A DNA stretch of 10,764 bases from Muribaculaceae bacterium (GCA_017545095.1 JAFYCU010000059.1:1-10764); one strand, 5' to 3'; positions 1 to 7,013 are shown, numbered from the stretch's first letter. Made by a program: numbers and translations. The notes: generated by a model from the sequence alone, not told the origin.

Positions 1-911
1 ACCATGTCGCAGTTGAACATCTTCGGGTCGGTGTCGAAGCATTCATCGGCAAAGCAGTAGTTGTCGTACCAGGGCCGCATCTGCGCGAGCAGGTCCTCCT
101 CCACGCCTCCGTTGCCGTCGTCCTCGATCATGCCCACGCTCTGGTAATAACGGATCATCTGGCGCACATCCTCCTCGCTGAAGCCGAGCATCATGTTGTA
201 GCGTTCCTCGAGGGTGATGTTGATGGAGATGTTGAAGCCGCTGGTGAGGTCGTCCATCGTCACGGGACTCACGCCGAGCATGAGTATGCGGTCGAAGTTG
301 GGCTTGTAGAGCTTGAACTCGTCGCGGTAGAACCCCTCGGCGTGTGTCATGGCGCGGTACACCTTCTCGCCATGCTCGCTGAGCACGGTGTTGGTGAAGT
401 TGTCGTATTCGTCGATGATCAGGTACAGGTGGTGACCCAGGGTTTTCGCCTCGGTGCAGATGATGGTGATTTTATCGGCCGAACGTTTTGATGCCAGCAC
501 CTCGGGCAGCCACCAGTCGGGATAAAGGTGCGCATATTGGCGTGCAAAAGCGTCGAGCCGTCGGCAGCAATACTCGTTGAAGTTCTTGGGCAGGTCATCC
601 ACACCGCCCTGCACCTGCGAGAAGTCGAAGTGCAACATCTGGAACGAATGGTGCAGCTTGGTGGGGTGGTCGTGAATCCACAAGCCGCCGAAGAGCTCGT
701 CCCACTGGTCGGCCTCCATCAGGTCGTAGTAGGCCTTGAGCATGCTCAGGAAGATGCTCTTGCCGAACCGTCTGGGGCGCGTGAGCAGCAGGAAGTTGCC
801 CGACACCTCAAGCTGAGGCAGATACTGGGTTTTGTCGACAAAATATTTGCCTTCGTGTCGCACCTGCTTGAAGTCGCAGATGCCGTAGGGGATGAGTTTC
901 ACGTTGTCCAT
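1..911 (-). CDS. AAA-ATPase-like protein with expected C-terminal PD-(D/E)XK nuclease domain (3' end cut by window)
   Basis: The frame is open from ATG at 911 to the window edge, giving 303 complete codons, so the C-terminal part is missing. The start (MDNVKLIPYGICDF) followed by 'FVDKTQYLP' is the usual opening of the AAA-ATPase-like family (Pfam PF09820). A Walker-A-type loop RPRRFGKS lies at residues 45-52. Walker B (LYLIIDEYDN, D167/E168) follows, then the conserved 'ILMLGVSPVTMDD..SGFNISINIT' block around 209-232 and 'WYDNY' at 281-285. Family members normally run to just over 500 residues and end in a PD-(D/E)XK nuclease-like domain (PF08011), which would lie beyond base 1. Biological role is unproven; these genes are often present in many paralogous copies in gut Bacteroidales. 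It differs in family from the ATPase at 5393-6820. Family assignment is strong, function is not. Confidence 0.9.
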   Translation of the reverse strand, partial: MDNVKLIPYGICDFKQVRHEGKYFVDKTQYLPQLEVSGNFLLLTRPRRFGKSIFLSMLKAYYDLMEADQWDELFGGLWIHDHPTKLHHSFQMLHFDFSQVQGGVDDLPKNFNEYCCRRLDAFARQYAHLYPDWWLPEVLASKRSADKITIICTEAKTLGHHLYLIIDEYDNFTNTVLSEHGEKVYRAMTHAEGFYRDEFKLYKPNFDRILMLGVSPVTMDDLTSGFNISINITLEERYNMMLGFSEEDVRQMIRYYQSVGMIEDDGNGGVEEDLLAQMRPWYDNYCFADECFDTDPKMFNCDM

Positions 912-938
912 TGTTGTGGAACCTTTGATTTCAACCTG

Positions 939-946
939 CAAATGTA
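939..946 (-). promoter_or_regulatory. Candidate -7 box (TACATTTG) for the ATPase gene ending at the left edge
   Basis: On the minus strand TACATTTG matches the Bacteroidetes -7 consensus TAnnTTTG 28 bases before the ATG at 911, giving a leader of roughly 20-25 bases. No TTTG or TTG is found 19-21 bases upstream, so the -33 half is missing. A chance TATAAT lies at 961-966 without a matching -35, and a near-match TAACTTTC lies at 1004-1011. The call rests on the -7 box alone. Confidence 0.4.
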
Positions 947-1132
947 GATAAAATTCGGGAATTATACGCCAGTCGAGATAAAGAAACTGCATTTTCTTTA
1001 GAGGAAAGTTACTGCAAAATTGGTGCAAGTCGAAAACAATTCAATTTTTTTGGGCAATTATCGACGTGTTGTCCCCAAGCCACCTTCGCACGCCCTGTGG
1101 TTTCATGCTTAAATAGTTGACATATAATGCGA

Positions 1133-1157
1133 GTGCGAGACTTCAAAAGTCTCGCAC
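1133..1157 (-). terminator. Perfect 11-bp stem-loop behind the dockerin-protein gene
   Basis: GTGCGAGACTT at 1133-1143 is the exact reverse complement of AAGTCTCGCAC at 1147-1157, with a three-base loop. It begins 60 bases after the stop of the gene ending at 1217 and lies between two genes of the same direction. No strong T-run follows on either strand, so it is a weak intrinsic terminator by the textbook rule. It could instead be an RNA 3'-end stabiliser or a repeat element. Confidence 0.5.
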
Positions 1158-1216
1158 CCAAATTCTTATCCATAGGAAGCTAAATATCTCTATGCGACTA
1201 TAGCATCCAAGGCAGT

Positions 1217-3004
1217 TTAGCCAAGTATCATGTTGATGACATTGTTTAGGTCGTCAACATCCACATTACCGTTGTCGTCAGTATCGGCTCCGGGATAATC
1301 CTGGAGGGATTTCTTCTGAAGTATGATGTTGATGATGATGTTCACATCGTCAATATCAATGATGTGGTTCCCATCGGCATCACCAGGAGTCGAAGGATGA
1401 ACGTAGCCCGCTTGTGAGAAGAGGTAGTCGATATAAGCACCTTTGAAGGCAAAACGCACTTGTGCTTCATGCACTTCGGTGCTGTTCCTCGGGTCGGCAG
1501 TGACATGGGCCGTGACGGTGCCTGTCCAATCACCATTCTCGTCCATATCGTCGGTGAGCGTGATGTGCAGCCATTCAGGTAAAGAACCACCTTTACTCAT
1601 TGTCACCGTCCATTCTGCCGAGGGTTGCGCTGTGTAGAAGCTGATTCCTTCGAAGGTCTGCCCACCCATAGTGCGCGTCATAGAGCCGCCCTCGGCAGGG
1701 AACGTATATTCACCTTTTTCAGTCGGGATATTGAAAACGAGGAACGGCCGGCTCACGTCGAGCAGAATCGATGCTCCAACCTTGAGGGGCATGTTCCCAT
1801 CCTGATTAGCGAAAAAGTTGTTCAAACCATACAGTTCAATATAGCCATCGGCCTGCCGACCGATATAGGTGAGTTCTCCCACGCCTTCGTCTTCAGCATC
1901 GGTGGTAATCAGTCCTGTGATGCTCTGAATGGCAGCTTGATCCATGCCAGTGACAACCACGATGATAGCGTCATTGATTTCGGGCTGCCACTCACGTTCC
2001 ACACCCGTTGCCTCATCGGTCTCATAAAGGGTGAACTCCAGAATACCATCTCCATCCTCAGCCATCTCGGGGGTGATGGTGGTTCGTCCGCTAGCTATCA
2101 GATTGTTGTCGGTGAGGTTATAAGCATTGATGAACACTGGCTCAGTGTCGCTGTACTGCGGCAGCTCTTTATGCAGGTCATCGCGCATGTAGCGGTAGAT
2201 TTTCACACCGAGGTCAACGTTTTCGGCGACAACAAGATTGGCGCAGAAGAGATACACCTTGTTGAGCACGTAGGGCGACACGGGGGCATCAAAGCCAGCT
2301 CCGAACACGTTATACCCACTATAATTTTTCCCGAACCAGTAGCCGCTTTTATCACCCTCGCCATCGGAACCCATTGCACCGGTGTAATAAATCCAGCCGT
2401 AGCTCTGCTTCCCAAAGCGGTCGCTGTTGCCATAGTAATGGGCCGAGGCGAGGAAGTTGCTCGAAGCCCCGGTGTAAACCTCTCGCGAATCAACAACGGC
2501 AGCCACGCTTGCCGGGTTGTTGTCGATGCCCAATGCATAGGGGGGATAGTCGCCCACCGTGAGTGTGGGCACCTGCACGCATTCGTAGCCGTATTTGACA
2601 GAAAGGTCATTATCGCTGCTTTCAAACGTTTCTTCTTGCCCTGTCTCGGGGTCAACAAGCGTGTAGCTCCAATGCGAAGTGCCTTGCGCGGTGGACATAT
2701 TGCGCCACGTCACAGCATCGTAAGGTTTGGTGTGAATGAATGGCATCATGTAGCCACTGCCGTTTTTCAGCCATGCGGCATACATCGTGCCTTTCGGCCG
2801 CAGATAGTAAGCGGAGTTGGCCGGCACCTGCTTGCGGGGCGAGGTGGCAGCACATTGCCCATCGTGCCGCTGTGCAGTGCGATGCTCAATCTTGGCATTC
2901 ACCACCTGCACGGCGGGTGCAACCTGATTGTGCCGAGGTTGAGCAGCATCAACAGCCAGCCACAGCGTCAAGGCTAAAACAATAAATGGAATCTTCTTTT
3001 TCAT
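1217..3004 (-). CDS. Secreted protein with BACON-like domain and C-terminal dockerin-like calcium-loop pair
   Basis: This is a 595-residue protein. It starts MKKKIPFIVLALTLWLAVDAAQ, a clear signal peptide with a probable cut near residue 20. The region from about 60 to 420 is unrecognised, rich in Gly, Tyr and Asn, and looks like an extracellular beta-rich fold. Residues about 430-534 resemble a BACON or Ig-like domain ('FPAEGGSMT...AEWTVTMS...WLHITLT...FSQAGYV'). Two dockerin-type loops close the protein: D542/D544/N546/D550/D553 and D574/D576/N578/N580/D582/D585, each followed by a hydrophobic helix (NIIINIIL, NNVINMIL). Dockerins bind cohesins in Firmicutes cellulosomes; in Bacteroidales such tails are common but their partner is unclear. 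No catalytic motif was recognised. It has its own promoter and probably its own terminator, so it looks monocistronic. Domain calls are from pattern, not search. Confidence 0.85.
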   Translation of the reverse strand: MKKKIPFIVLALTLWLAVDAAQPRHNQVAPAVQVVNAKIEHRTAQRHDGQCAATSPRKQVPANSAYYLRPKGTMYAAWLKNGSGYMMPFIHTKPYDAVTWRNMSTAQGTSHWSYTLVDPETGQEETFESSDNDLSVKYGYECVQVPTLTVGDYPPYALGIDNNPASVAAVVDSREVYTGASSNFLASAHYYGNSDRFGKQSYGWIYYTGAMGSDGEGDKSGYWFGKNYSGYNVFGAGFDAPVSPYVLNKVYLFCANLVVAENVDLGVKIYRYMRDDLHKELPQYSDTEPVFINAYNLTDNNLIASGRTTITPEMAEDGDGILEFTLYETDEATGVEREWQPEINDAIIVVVTGMDQAAIQSITGLITTDAEDEGVGELTYIGRQADGYIELYGLNNFFANQDGNMPLKVGASILLDVSRPFLVFNIPTEKGEYTFPAEGGSMTRTMGGQTFEGISFYTAQPSAEWTVTMSKGGSLPEWLHITLTDDMDENGDWTGTVTAHVTADPRNSTEVHEAQVRFAFKGAYIDYLFSQAGYVHPSTPGDADGNHIIDIDDVNIIINIILQKKSLQDYPGADTDDNGNVDVDDLNNVINMILG

Positions 3005-3061
3005 GTCTGTTGTATTTTATAGTTGGACATTGATTTGTATATTGCAACCATCAAGATTTTG

Positions 3062-3092
3062 CAAAATTACAAATTATTTTGGAAATATCAAA
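3062..3092 (-). promoter_or_regulatory. Bacteroidetes-type promoter of the dockerin-protein gene
   Basis: On the minus strand TTTG (3089-3092) is separated by exactly 19 bases from TAATTTTG (3062-3069), matching the TTTG / TAnnTTTG consensus of the Bacteroidetes primary sigma factor. Transcription should start near 3055, giving a leader of about 50 bases before the ATG at 3004. The leader is A+T-rich with no Shine-Dalgarno site. Confidence 0.8.
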
Positions 3093-3168
3093 ATAAAATG
3101 CAACATCATTCGTAAAAAAACGTTGGAAATTGCAAGGGAAGTTGTGATTCTAAACACGCGAAACAGTA

Positions 3169-3197
3169 GCAACGGCCCGGGATGAGCAAGCCGTTGC
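3169..3197 (-). terminator. Possible terminator hairpin after the LTA-synthase-like gene
   Basis: GCAACGGC (3169-3176) and GCCGTTGC (3190-3197) form a perfect 8-bp G+C-rich stem with a 13-base loop, starting 53 bases after the stop at 3251. On the minus strand it is followed by TACTGTTTCGC, a poor T-tract, so an intrinsic terminator is plausible but not certain. The remaining bases between 3093 and 3250 show nothing else. Confidence 0.4.
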
Positions 3198-3250
3198 ACC
3201 GTTTAGGATTCCATAGTCCGCTTTGTCCTGCAGGGCAAGTCGTGGTGCCG

Positions 3251-5215
3251 TTATGGTTTTGCCACCAGGCGGTCGTGCTTCATGCGCGTCATGTATTGCT
3301 GGATGATGGCTTTGAGCTCACGCTCCATGCCAGGCTGTTCGGGTCGCTGGCCGACGAGGTTGTGCTGCATCAGGCGGTCGTCGAGAGCGTAGAGGCCCAC
3401 GGTGCGACTGCCGTCCATTTGCAGCACGAGGCCGTGTTTCACATATTGGTAGATGCCGTTCAGATAGTTCACCGCCCAGGTCTGGTCGGCAGGTGTCGAC
3501 AGCACGTCGATGCCGAAAGCCACATAGGGCTTGCTGTAGCCCAGCAGTCCGAGCATGGTGGGCATGATGTCGATTTGTTGTGCCACTTTGTCGACCATCG
3601 CCGGCTGCAACTCGCCGCTAGGGTCGAAGAGGATGATGGGCGAGGCAAACCCGCCCAGGTCGGTCTGATACTCGGCATGGTCGCTCATGTTGGTGTGGTC
3701 GCTGGTGAGCACAAACAGCGTGTTGCTGTACCACGGCTGGCGGCTGGCGGCCTCGAAGAAGCGACCCAGTGCCATGTCGGTGTAGCGGATGCAGCGGTGA
3801 ATCTCGAGCGGGCCGGGTGCAAAGCGCGACTCATATTCCTTGGGAATGGCAAACGGGTGATGCGACGAAGCGGTGAACACGGCCGTCATGAATGGCTCGT
3901 GCATCTCGCTCATCTTGGCGCAGTAGTATTGCAAGAACGGCTCGTCCCAGATGGCCCAGGTGCCGTCGAAGTCTTTGTCGCCGCGAAACCGCGTGTCGGC
4001 ATTGAACTCGGTGCGCCCGTAATAGCGCTGGAAGCCCGTGGCCTGCGCAAATGCCTGAAATCCCATGCTGCCGTTCTGCGCACCATGGAAAAAAGCCGTC
4101 TCATAGCCCTCGTCGGCCAGCACGTCGGCCAGACCGCTCACGCTGTTCATCGAAGCCGGCGTGAGGAAAAATGGCTCCACAAACATGGGTATGCTCGAGA
4201 GGATTGAGGGCATGCCATCGATACTCTTGCGTCCGTTGCAATAGCTGTGGGTGAAGGTTACGCTGCGGGCGATGAGCGTGTCGATGCAGGGGGTGTAGCC
4301 TTGGTAGTGTCCGCCCTCCAGGTCGCGGTTCAAGGCTCCGATATATTCCCGCCCGAAACTTTCCACGATGAGCACCACCACGTTGCGGCGACGCATGGCG
4401 GCGGTGTCGGCAGGCGCGTGGAGTGGGGTGTAGATGGCTTCCAGCTCCTGCTCGGTGGCGTAGTAGTTGGGCACACGAAACACGTCCTTGCCCAAGGTGC
4501 GCAGTAGCGAGAAAGGCGTGTTCAGCACCAGAGCGGCATCGGTGGGGCGGCTTACATATTGTGCGGCATTGCTCACCGTGATGGGGCGCACGGCGGTGGT
4601 GAACCCGCCGCGCATGGCGGCCACCGTGAGCGGCACAGCCACCACCAACGAGGCGAGCATGGCGAGTGTGTAGTGCCACCACACCAGCCGGTGGCGGTTG
4701 AGACGTGGCATGAGGTAGAGCCGCCACAGCAGGGCCACCATGGCTGCGAAAGCCAGCACCAGCTCCCAATGGCGCAACGCCTCGGTGCCGAAAATCGCCA
4801 CCAGGTTGCCTTCGCGGCCAAACTCACCAAACACCGTGCTCGTGGTGCGGCGCAGCGTGAACGGGAAATAGACGGCATCGCACAGGTTGATGGCGATGGC
4901 CAGCCCGTTCACCACCACAAACAGCCAGCGCAGCACGCGGTGGAAGGTTGGCCGCTCCTTGCCGTGCCACGGTAGCAGCATGAGCACGAGCCACAAGGCA
5001 TTGGTGTAGGCGATGGCCGAGGCATCGAATGCCCAGGCCCCGCGCACAAGCTGCCACCAGTCGCCATCGAGCGCACCGCTCAGCAGCGACCAGTTCTCAA
5101 ACAGGAACAATGCACGGCACACGGCATAGCACACCAGCACCAGCAGCACATTCCACAACACGGCCCACACAGGAGCTATTGCCGACTCGGCAAAATAGCG
5201 TCTCAAATTTTTCAT
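3251..5215 (-). CDS. LTA synthase family membrane protein (sulfatase-fold transferase)
   Basis: This 654-residue protein has the length and layout of the LtaS-like group. About five hydrophobic segments lie in the first 200 residues (roughly 14-36, 69-83, 96-113, 149-168, 180-200), followed by an extracytoplasmic sulfatase-type domain (PF00884). Visible catalytic features are metal ligand E285 in VLIVESFGRE, the probable nucleophile S331 in CNGRKSIDG (spacing close to E255/T300 of Staphylococcus LtaS), H452/H453 in SSHHPF, and D506-H507 in LTSDHTNMSDH. The family moves phosphoglycerol, phosphoethanolamine or similar groups onto envelope polymers. Gram-negative Bacteroidales make no classical lipoteichoic acid, so the real acceptor is unknown and 'LTA synthase' should be read as a fold name. 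The nucleophile is Ser rather than the Thr of LtaS. The start is supported by a promoter immediately upstream. Confidence 0.92.
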   Translation of the reverse strand: MKNLRRYFAESAIAPVWAVLWNVLLVLVCYAVCRALFLFENWSLLSGALDGDWWQLVRGAWAFDASAIAYTNALWLVLMLLPWHGKERPTFHRVLRWLFVVVNGLAIAINLCDAVYFPFTLRRTTSTVFGEFGREGNLVAIFGTEALRHWELVLAFAAMVALLWRLYLMPRLNRHRLVWWHYTLAMLASLVVAVPLTVAAMRGGFTTAVRPITVSNAAQYVSRPTDAALVLNTPFSLLRTLGKDVFRVPNYYATEQELEAIYTPLHAPADTAAMRRRNVVVLIVESFGREYIGALNRDLEGGHYQGYTPCIDTLIARSVTFTHSYCNGRKSIDGMPSILSSIPMFVEPFFLTPASMNSVSGLADVLADEGYETAFFHGAQNGSMGFQAFAQATGFQRYYGRTEFNADTRFRGDKDFDGTWAIWDEPFLQYYCAKMSEMHEPFMTAVFTASSHHPFAIPKEYESRFAPGPLEIHRCIRYTDMALGRFFEAASRQPWYSNTLFVLTSDHTNMSDHAEYQTDLGGFASPIILFDPSGELQPAMVDKVAQQIDIMPTMLGLLGYSKPYVAFGIDVLSTPADQTWAVNYLNGIYQYVKHGLVLQMDGSRTVGLYALDDRLMQHNLVGQRPEQPGMERELKAIIQQYMTRMKHDRLVAKP

Positions 5216-5219
5216 GCCG

Positions 5220-5250
5220 CGAATTTAGCACGAAGTGCGTTATTATCCAA
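5220..5250 (-). promoter_or_regulatory. Promoter almost on top of the LTA-synthase-like start codon
   Basis: On the minus strand TTGG (5247-5250), 19 bases, then TAAATTCG (5220-5227) resembles the Bacteroidetes consensus with one mismatch in the -7 box. Only four bases separate the -7 box from the ATG at 5215, so the transcript would be leaderless or nearly so. If that is wrong, the gene may instead be read through from the ATPase gene upstream. Confidence 0.5.
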
Positions 5251-5290
5251 GAAAAAAAGCATTTTTGTCGTTGTTCTTCAGGTCACCGCG

Positions 5291-5397
5291 CCAAGGATAG
5301 GTGCGCCAACTCGGTGTTTTTTTTGCTCGATTTGGCGCGATAATCGGCGATAGGTGCGCCAACTCGATGAATTTTTGCTCGATTTGGCGCACCTATC
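5291..5397. repeat. Copy A of a 106/107-base direct repeat flanking the ATPase gene (hairpin-bearing)
   Basis: This copy matches 6908-7013 base for base except for one extra T in a T-run (8 here, 7 there). Inside are two tandem units that start at 5296 and 5349 with the same 18 bases (gataggtgcgccaactcg) and share the end gctcgatttggcgc. The second unit has perfect 14-bp inverted arms, GATAGGTGCGCCAA (5349-5362) and its complement (5384-5397), around a 21-base loop. In the first unit only the inner 7 bases of the right arm pair. It overlaps the last codon and the TAG stop (5393-5395) of the ATPase gene, so it would fold at the very 3' end of that message. Confidence 0.95.
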
Positions 5398-6820
5398 GTT
5401 TGATTGTTGCGAACAGATCGTTGAGCGTTACTTGATTCGTAATATTGCTTGCATAAGCATTGGCTTTGAGTCCTTGCGTGGTCACCATCACTACTTGCAC
5501 GCTCGCTTTAAAGCCCGTTTCGGTCAGGAAATTCATCATGCGTGTGTTCAGCAGGCGGTCGTCGGCAGCCGTCATCACATATTCGCCCCTGCTGAATTTC
5601 ATCTCGCACAAATAGGCGACTTGCTTGGGACATTCAATCACCAAGTCGATTTGCGTTCGTGGCTCGGTGTCGTGGCTTCGCCAGGCATAGTACTCGGTGT
5701 GCAGTCGGGCTATGCCGAGAGCCTGCTTAATGGCATCGACATGGGTCATGCTCACGCGTTCAAACGACAAGCCCAACCAAGTGTTGAGTCGCGGTGTGTT
5801 GTGCTGTGAGCTCCAATAGTGGGCATCGGTGGTGCGATTGGCGCAGAACGAGAAGTGGAACTGTGTAAAAGCATCGGTGATTTGGTAAATGAGCTGGTTG
5901 GCCTTGATTTTTTTCTCGCGTGTGTGGTAGCTGCGGATGAAATCGCAATTCTCCAAATTCGACAGCAGCTGCGTCAGGTAGCCGCCCGTGTTGATGCCCA
6001 ATGCTTGTTTCAGCTCCTCGCGTGTGAGACCTTTGCGGCTCTTGGCCAGCAGCTCAATGATGCGCACATAGTTGTCGGGCGACTTGAACAGCGATTTAAA
6101 CAACCGTTCGAACTCGCGTCCAAGTAGCGCATCGGAGCCAAAAAACAAGCGGTCGATATTTTGTGCCACCGCATAGCGGCGGTCAAGCAGGCTCAGATAA
6201 TAGGGTACTCCACCTGTGGCTGAATACATTTCCAAGATGGCCATGCGGTTCCATCGAAATCCGTTGGCCTTTAGGTAGTCTTCCGCTTCGCTCAGAGTGA
6301 AGGGTTTGATGTGAAGTTCACGTGTGATTCGGTTGTGTAGACCTCCGTGGCTGTCGATGATGTTTTTCAGCATCCAAGAAGTGGCAGAGCCACACACAAT
6401 GAGTTTGACATGATGCTGATGTGCCGCCCAACCATTCCAAAACTGGTCGAGAGCGCGGATGAAACCCGCTTTCGGCGTGTCGAGACATGGCAGTTCATCG
6501 ATGAAAAGAATAATCTTGGTTTTGTTCTTCCTGCTGCGAAGAAAATCCTCCAGTAGTGTAAATGCCTCTATCCAAGTATTGGCCGAGGGAGCCTCGACAC
6601 CTGTCATGCGGCGCAAGGCCTGAGCGAACTTGAATAGTTGCTCTTGCTTGCTGCCGCCTATCACGCCAGTCATGTCGAAAGTGAGATGCTTGCCAAGCAA
6701 CTCCTGCACCAAAAAAGTCTTTCCCACACGGTGTCTGCCGTAAATGGCAATAAACTCCGATTTGGCAGATGCGATGCAGTCTTTTAAAACCCTCGATTCT
6801 TCTTCACGTCCTATCAGCAT
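5393..6820 (-). CDS. Archaeal-type ATPase with winged helix and C-terminal PD-(D/E)XK (DUF234-type) domain
   Basis: This 475-residue protein is complete. The start MLIGREEESRVL is the standard opening of the ATPase_2 family (PF01637). Walker A is GRHRVGKT (28-35) and Walker B ILFIDEL (104-110, D108/E109). A sensor-1-like stretch LIVCGSATSWM (140-150) and the conserved RITRELHIKPF (164-174) follow. Residues about 249-300 look like a winged helix-turn-helix. The C-terminal part has F353-E..V...QALGI and the nuclease-type triad D392 (QIDLVIE), E406 and K408 (CEMKFS), as in DUF234 (PF03008) of the PD-(D/E)XK superfamily. All catalytic residues look intact. The cellular role is unknown; mobility, defence or DNA maintenance are inferences. 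It has its own promoter and is enclosed by two near-identical direct repeats; the stop codon lies inside copy A. Confidence 0.93.
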   Translation of the reverse strand: MLIGREEESRVLKDCIASAKSEFIAIYGRHRVGKTFLVQELLGKHLTFDMTGVIGGSKQEQLFKFAQALRRMTGVEAPSANTWIEAFTLLEDFLRSRKNKTKIILFIDELPCLDTPKAGFIRALDQFWNGWAAHQHHVKLIVCGSATSWMLKNIIDSHGGLHNRITRELHIKPFTLSEAEDYLKANGFRWNRMAILEMYSATGGVPYYLSLLDRRYAVAQNIDRLFFGSDALLGREFERLFKSLFKSPDNYVRIIELLAKSRKGLTREELKQALGINTGGYLTQLLSNLENCDFIRSYHTREKKIKANQLIYQITDAFTQFHFSFCANRTTDAHYWSSQHNTPRLNTWLGLSFERVSMTHVDAIKQALGIARLHTEYYAWRSHDTEPRTQIDLVIECPKQVAYLCEMKFSRGEYVMTAADDRLLNTRMMNFLTETGFKASVQVVMVTTQGLKANAYASNITNQVTLNDLFATIKR

Positions 6821-6880
6821 AGCTACTAATTATTATTGGTTGTATTCGGCATTGCATTTGGGTGAGCGTTTTTTCGGGCG

Positions 6881-6911
6881 CAAATTTAGAAACAATTTTC
6901 GAAATCACCAA
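6881..6911 (-). promoter_or_regulatory. Promoter of the repeat-flanked ATPase gene
   Basis: On the minus strand TTGG (6908-6911), 19 bases, then a full-match -7 box TAAATTTG (6881-6888). The TTGG is the outermost four bases of repeat copy B, so part of the promoter is contributed by the repeat. The leader to the ATG at 6820 is about 55-60 bases and has no Shine-Dalgarno site. Confidence 0.7.
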
Positions 6912-7013
6912 GGATAGGTGCGCCAACTCGGTGTTTTTTTGCTCGATTTGGCGCGATAATCGGCGATAGGTGCGCCAACTCGATGAATTTTTGCTCGATT
7001 TGGCGCACCTATC
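6908..7013. repeat. Copy B of the 106/107-base direct repeat flanking the ATPase gene
   Basis: Same orientation and sequence as copy A, with a single T fewer in the homopolymer. Tandem units start at 6913 and 6965. The perfect 14-bp arms are at 6965-6978 and 7000-7013. It begins 62 bases behind the thyA stop, so like copy A it sits downstream of a minus-strand gene, and its far edge feeds the ATPase promoter. The sequences just outside the two copies are unrelated, which fixes the repeat borders. Confidence 0.95.

Larger units (their letters stand above)
912..1216. other. A+T-rich intergenic region between two minus-strand genes
   Basis: This 305-base gap holds the probable promoter of the downstream ATPase gene in its first ~100 bases and a perfect stem-loop at 1133-1157 that probably ends the upstream dockerin-protein transcript. 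No reading frame with coding character was seen on either strand. The rest (about 1020-1130) shows nothing recognisable. Confidence 0.6.

Noticed and set aside
961..966. TATAAT on the minus strand as a sigma-70-type -10 box
   Set aside because: There is no TTGACA-like box 16-18 bases upstream, and the other promoters in the window follow the Bacteroidetes TAnnTTTG form. The match is probably chance in A+T-rich DNA.
1625..2977. Long plus-strand reading frame (450 codons) opposite the dockerin-protein gene
   Set aside because: The minus-strand protein has a signal peptide, recognisable domains and its own promoter. The plus-strand product is His-rich, has no recognised family features and mirrors the codon pattern of the opposite gene, so it is a shadow.
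3182..4207. Plus-strand reading frame of 341 codons opposite the LTA-synthase-like gene
   Set aside because: It lies almost wholly over the catalytic domain of a well-supported gene, has no family motif, and its start overlaps the putative terminator hairpin. Long antisense frames are expected in G+C-rich coding DNA.
5291..7013. Integron cassette with attC sites
   Set aside because: A single gene flanked by roughly 100-base partly palindromic repeats looks like one, but no GTTRRRY core or matching RYYYAAC site is present at the repeat borders. The gene has its own promoter, and no integron integrase is in view.
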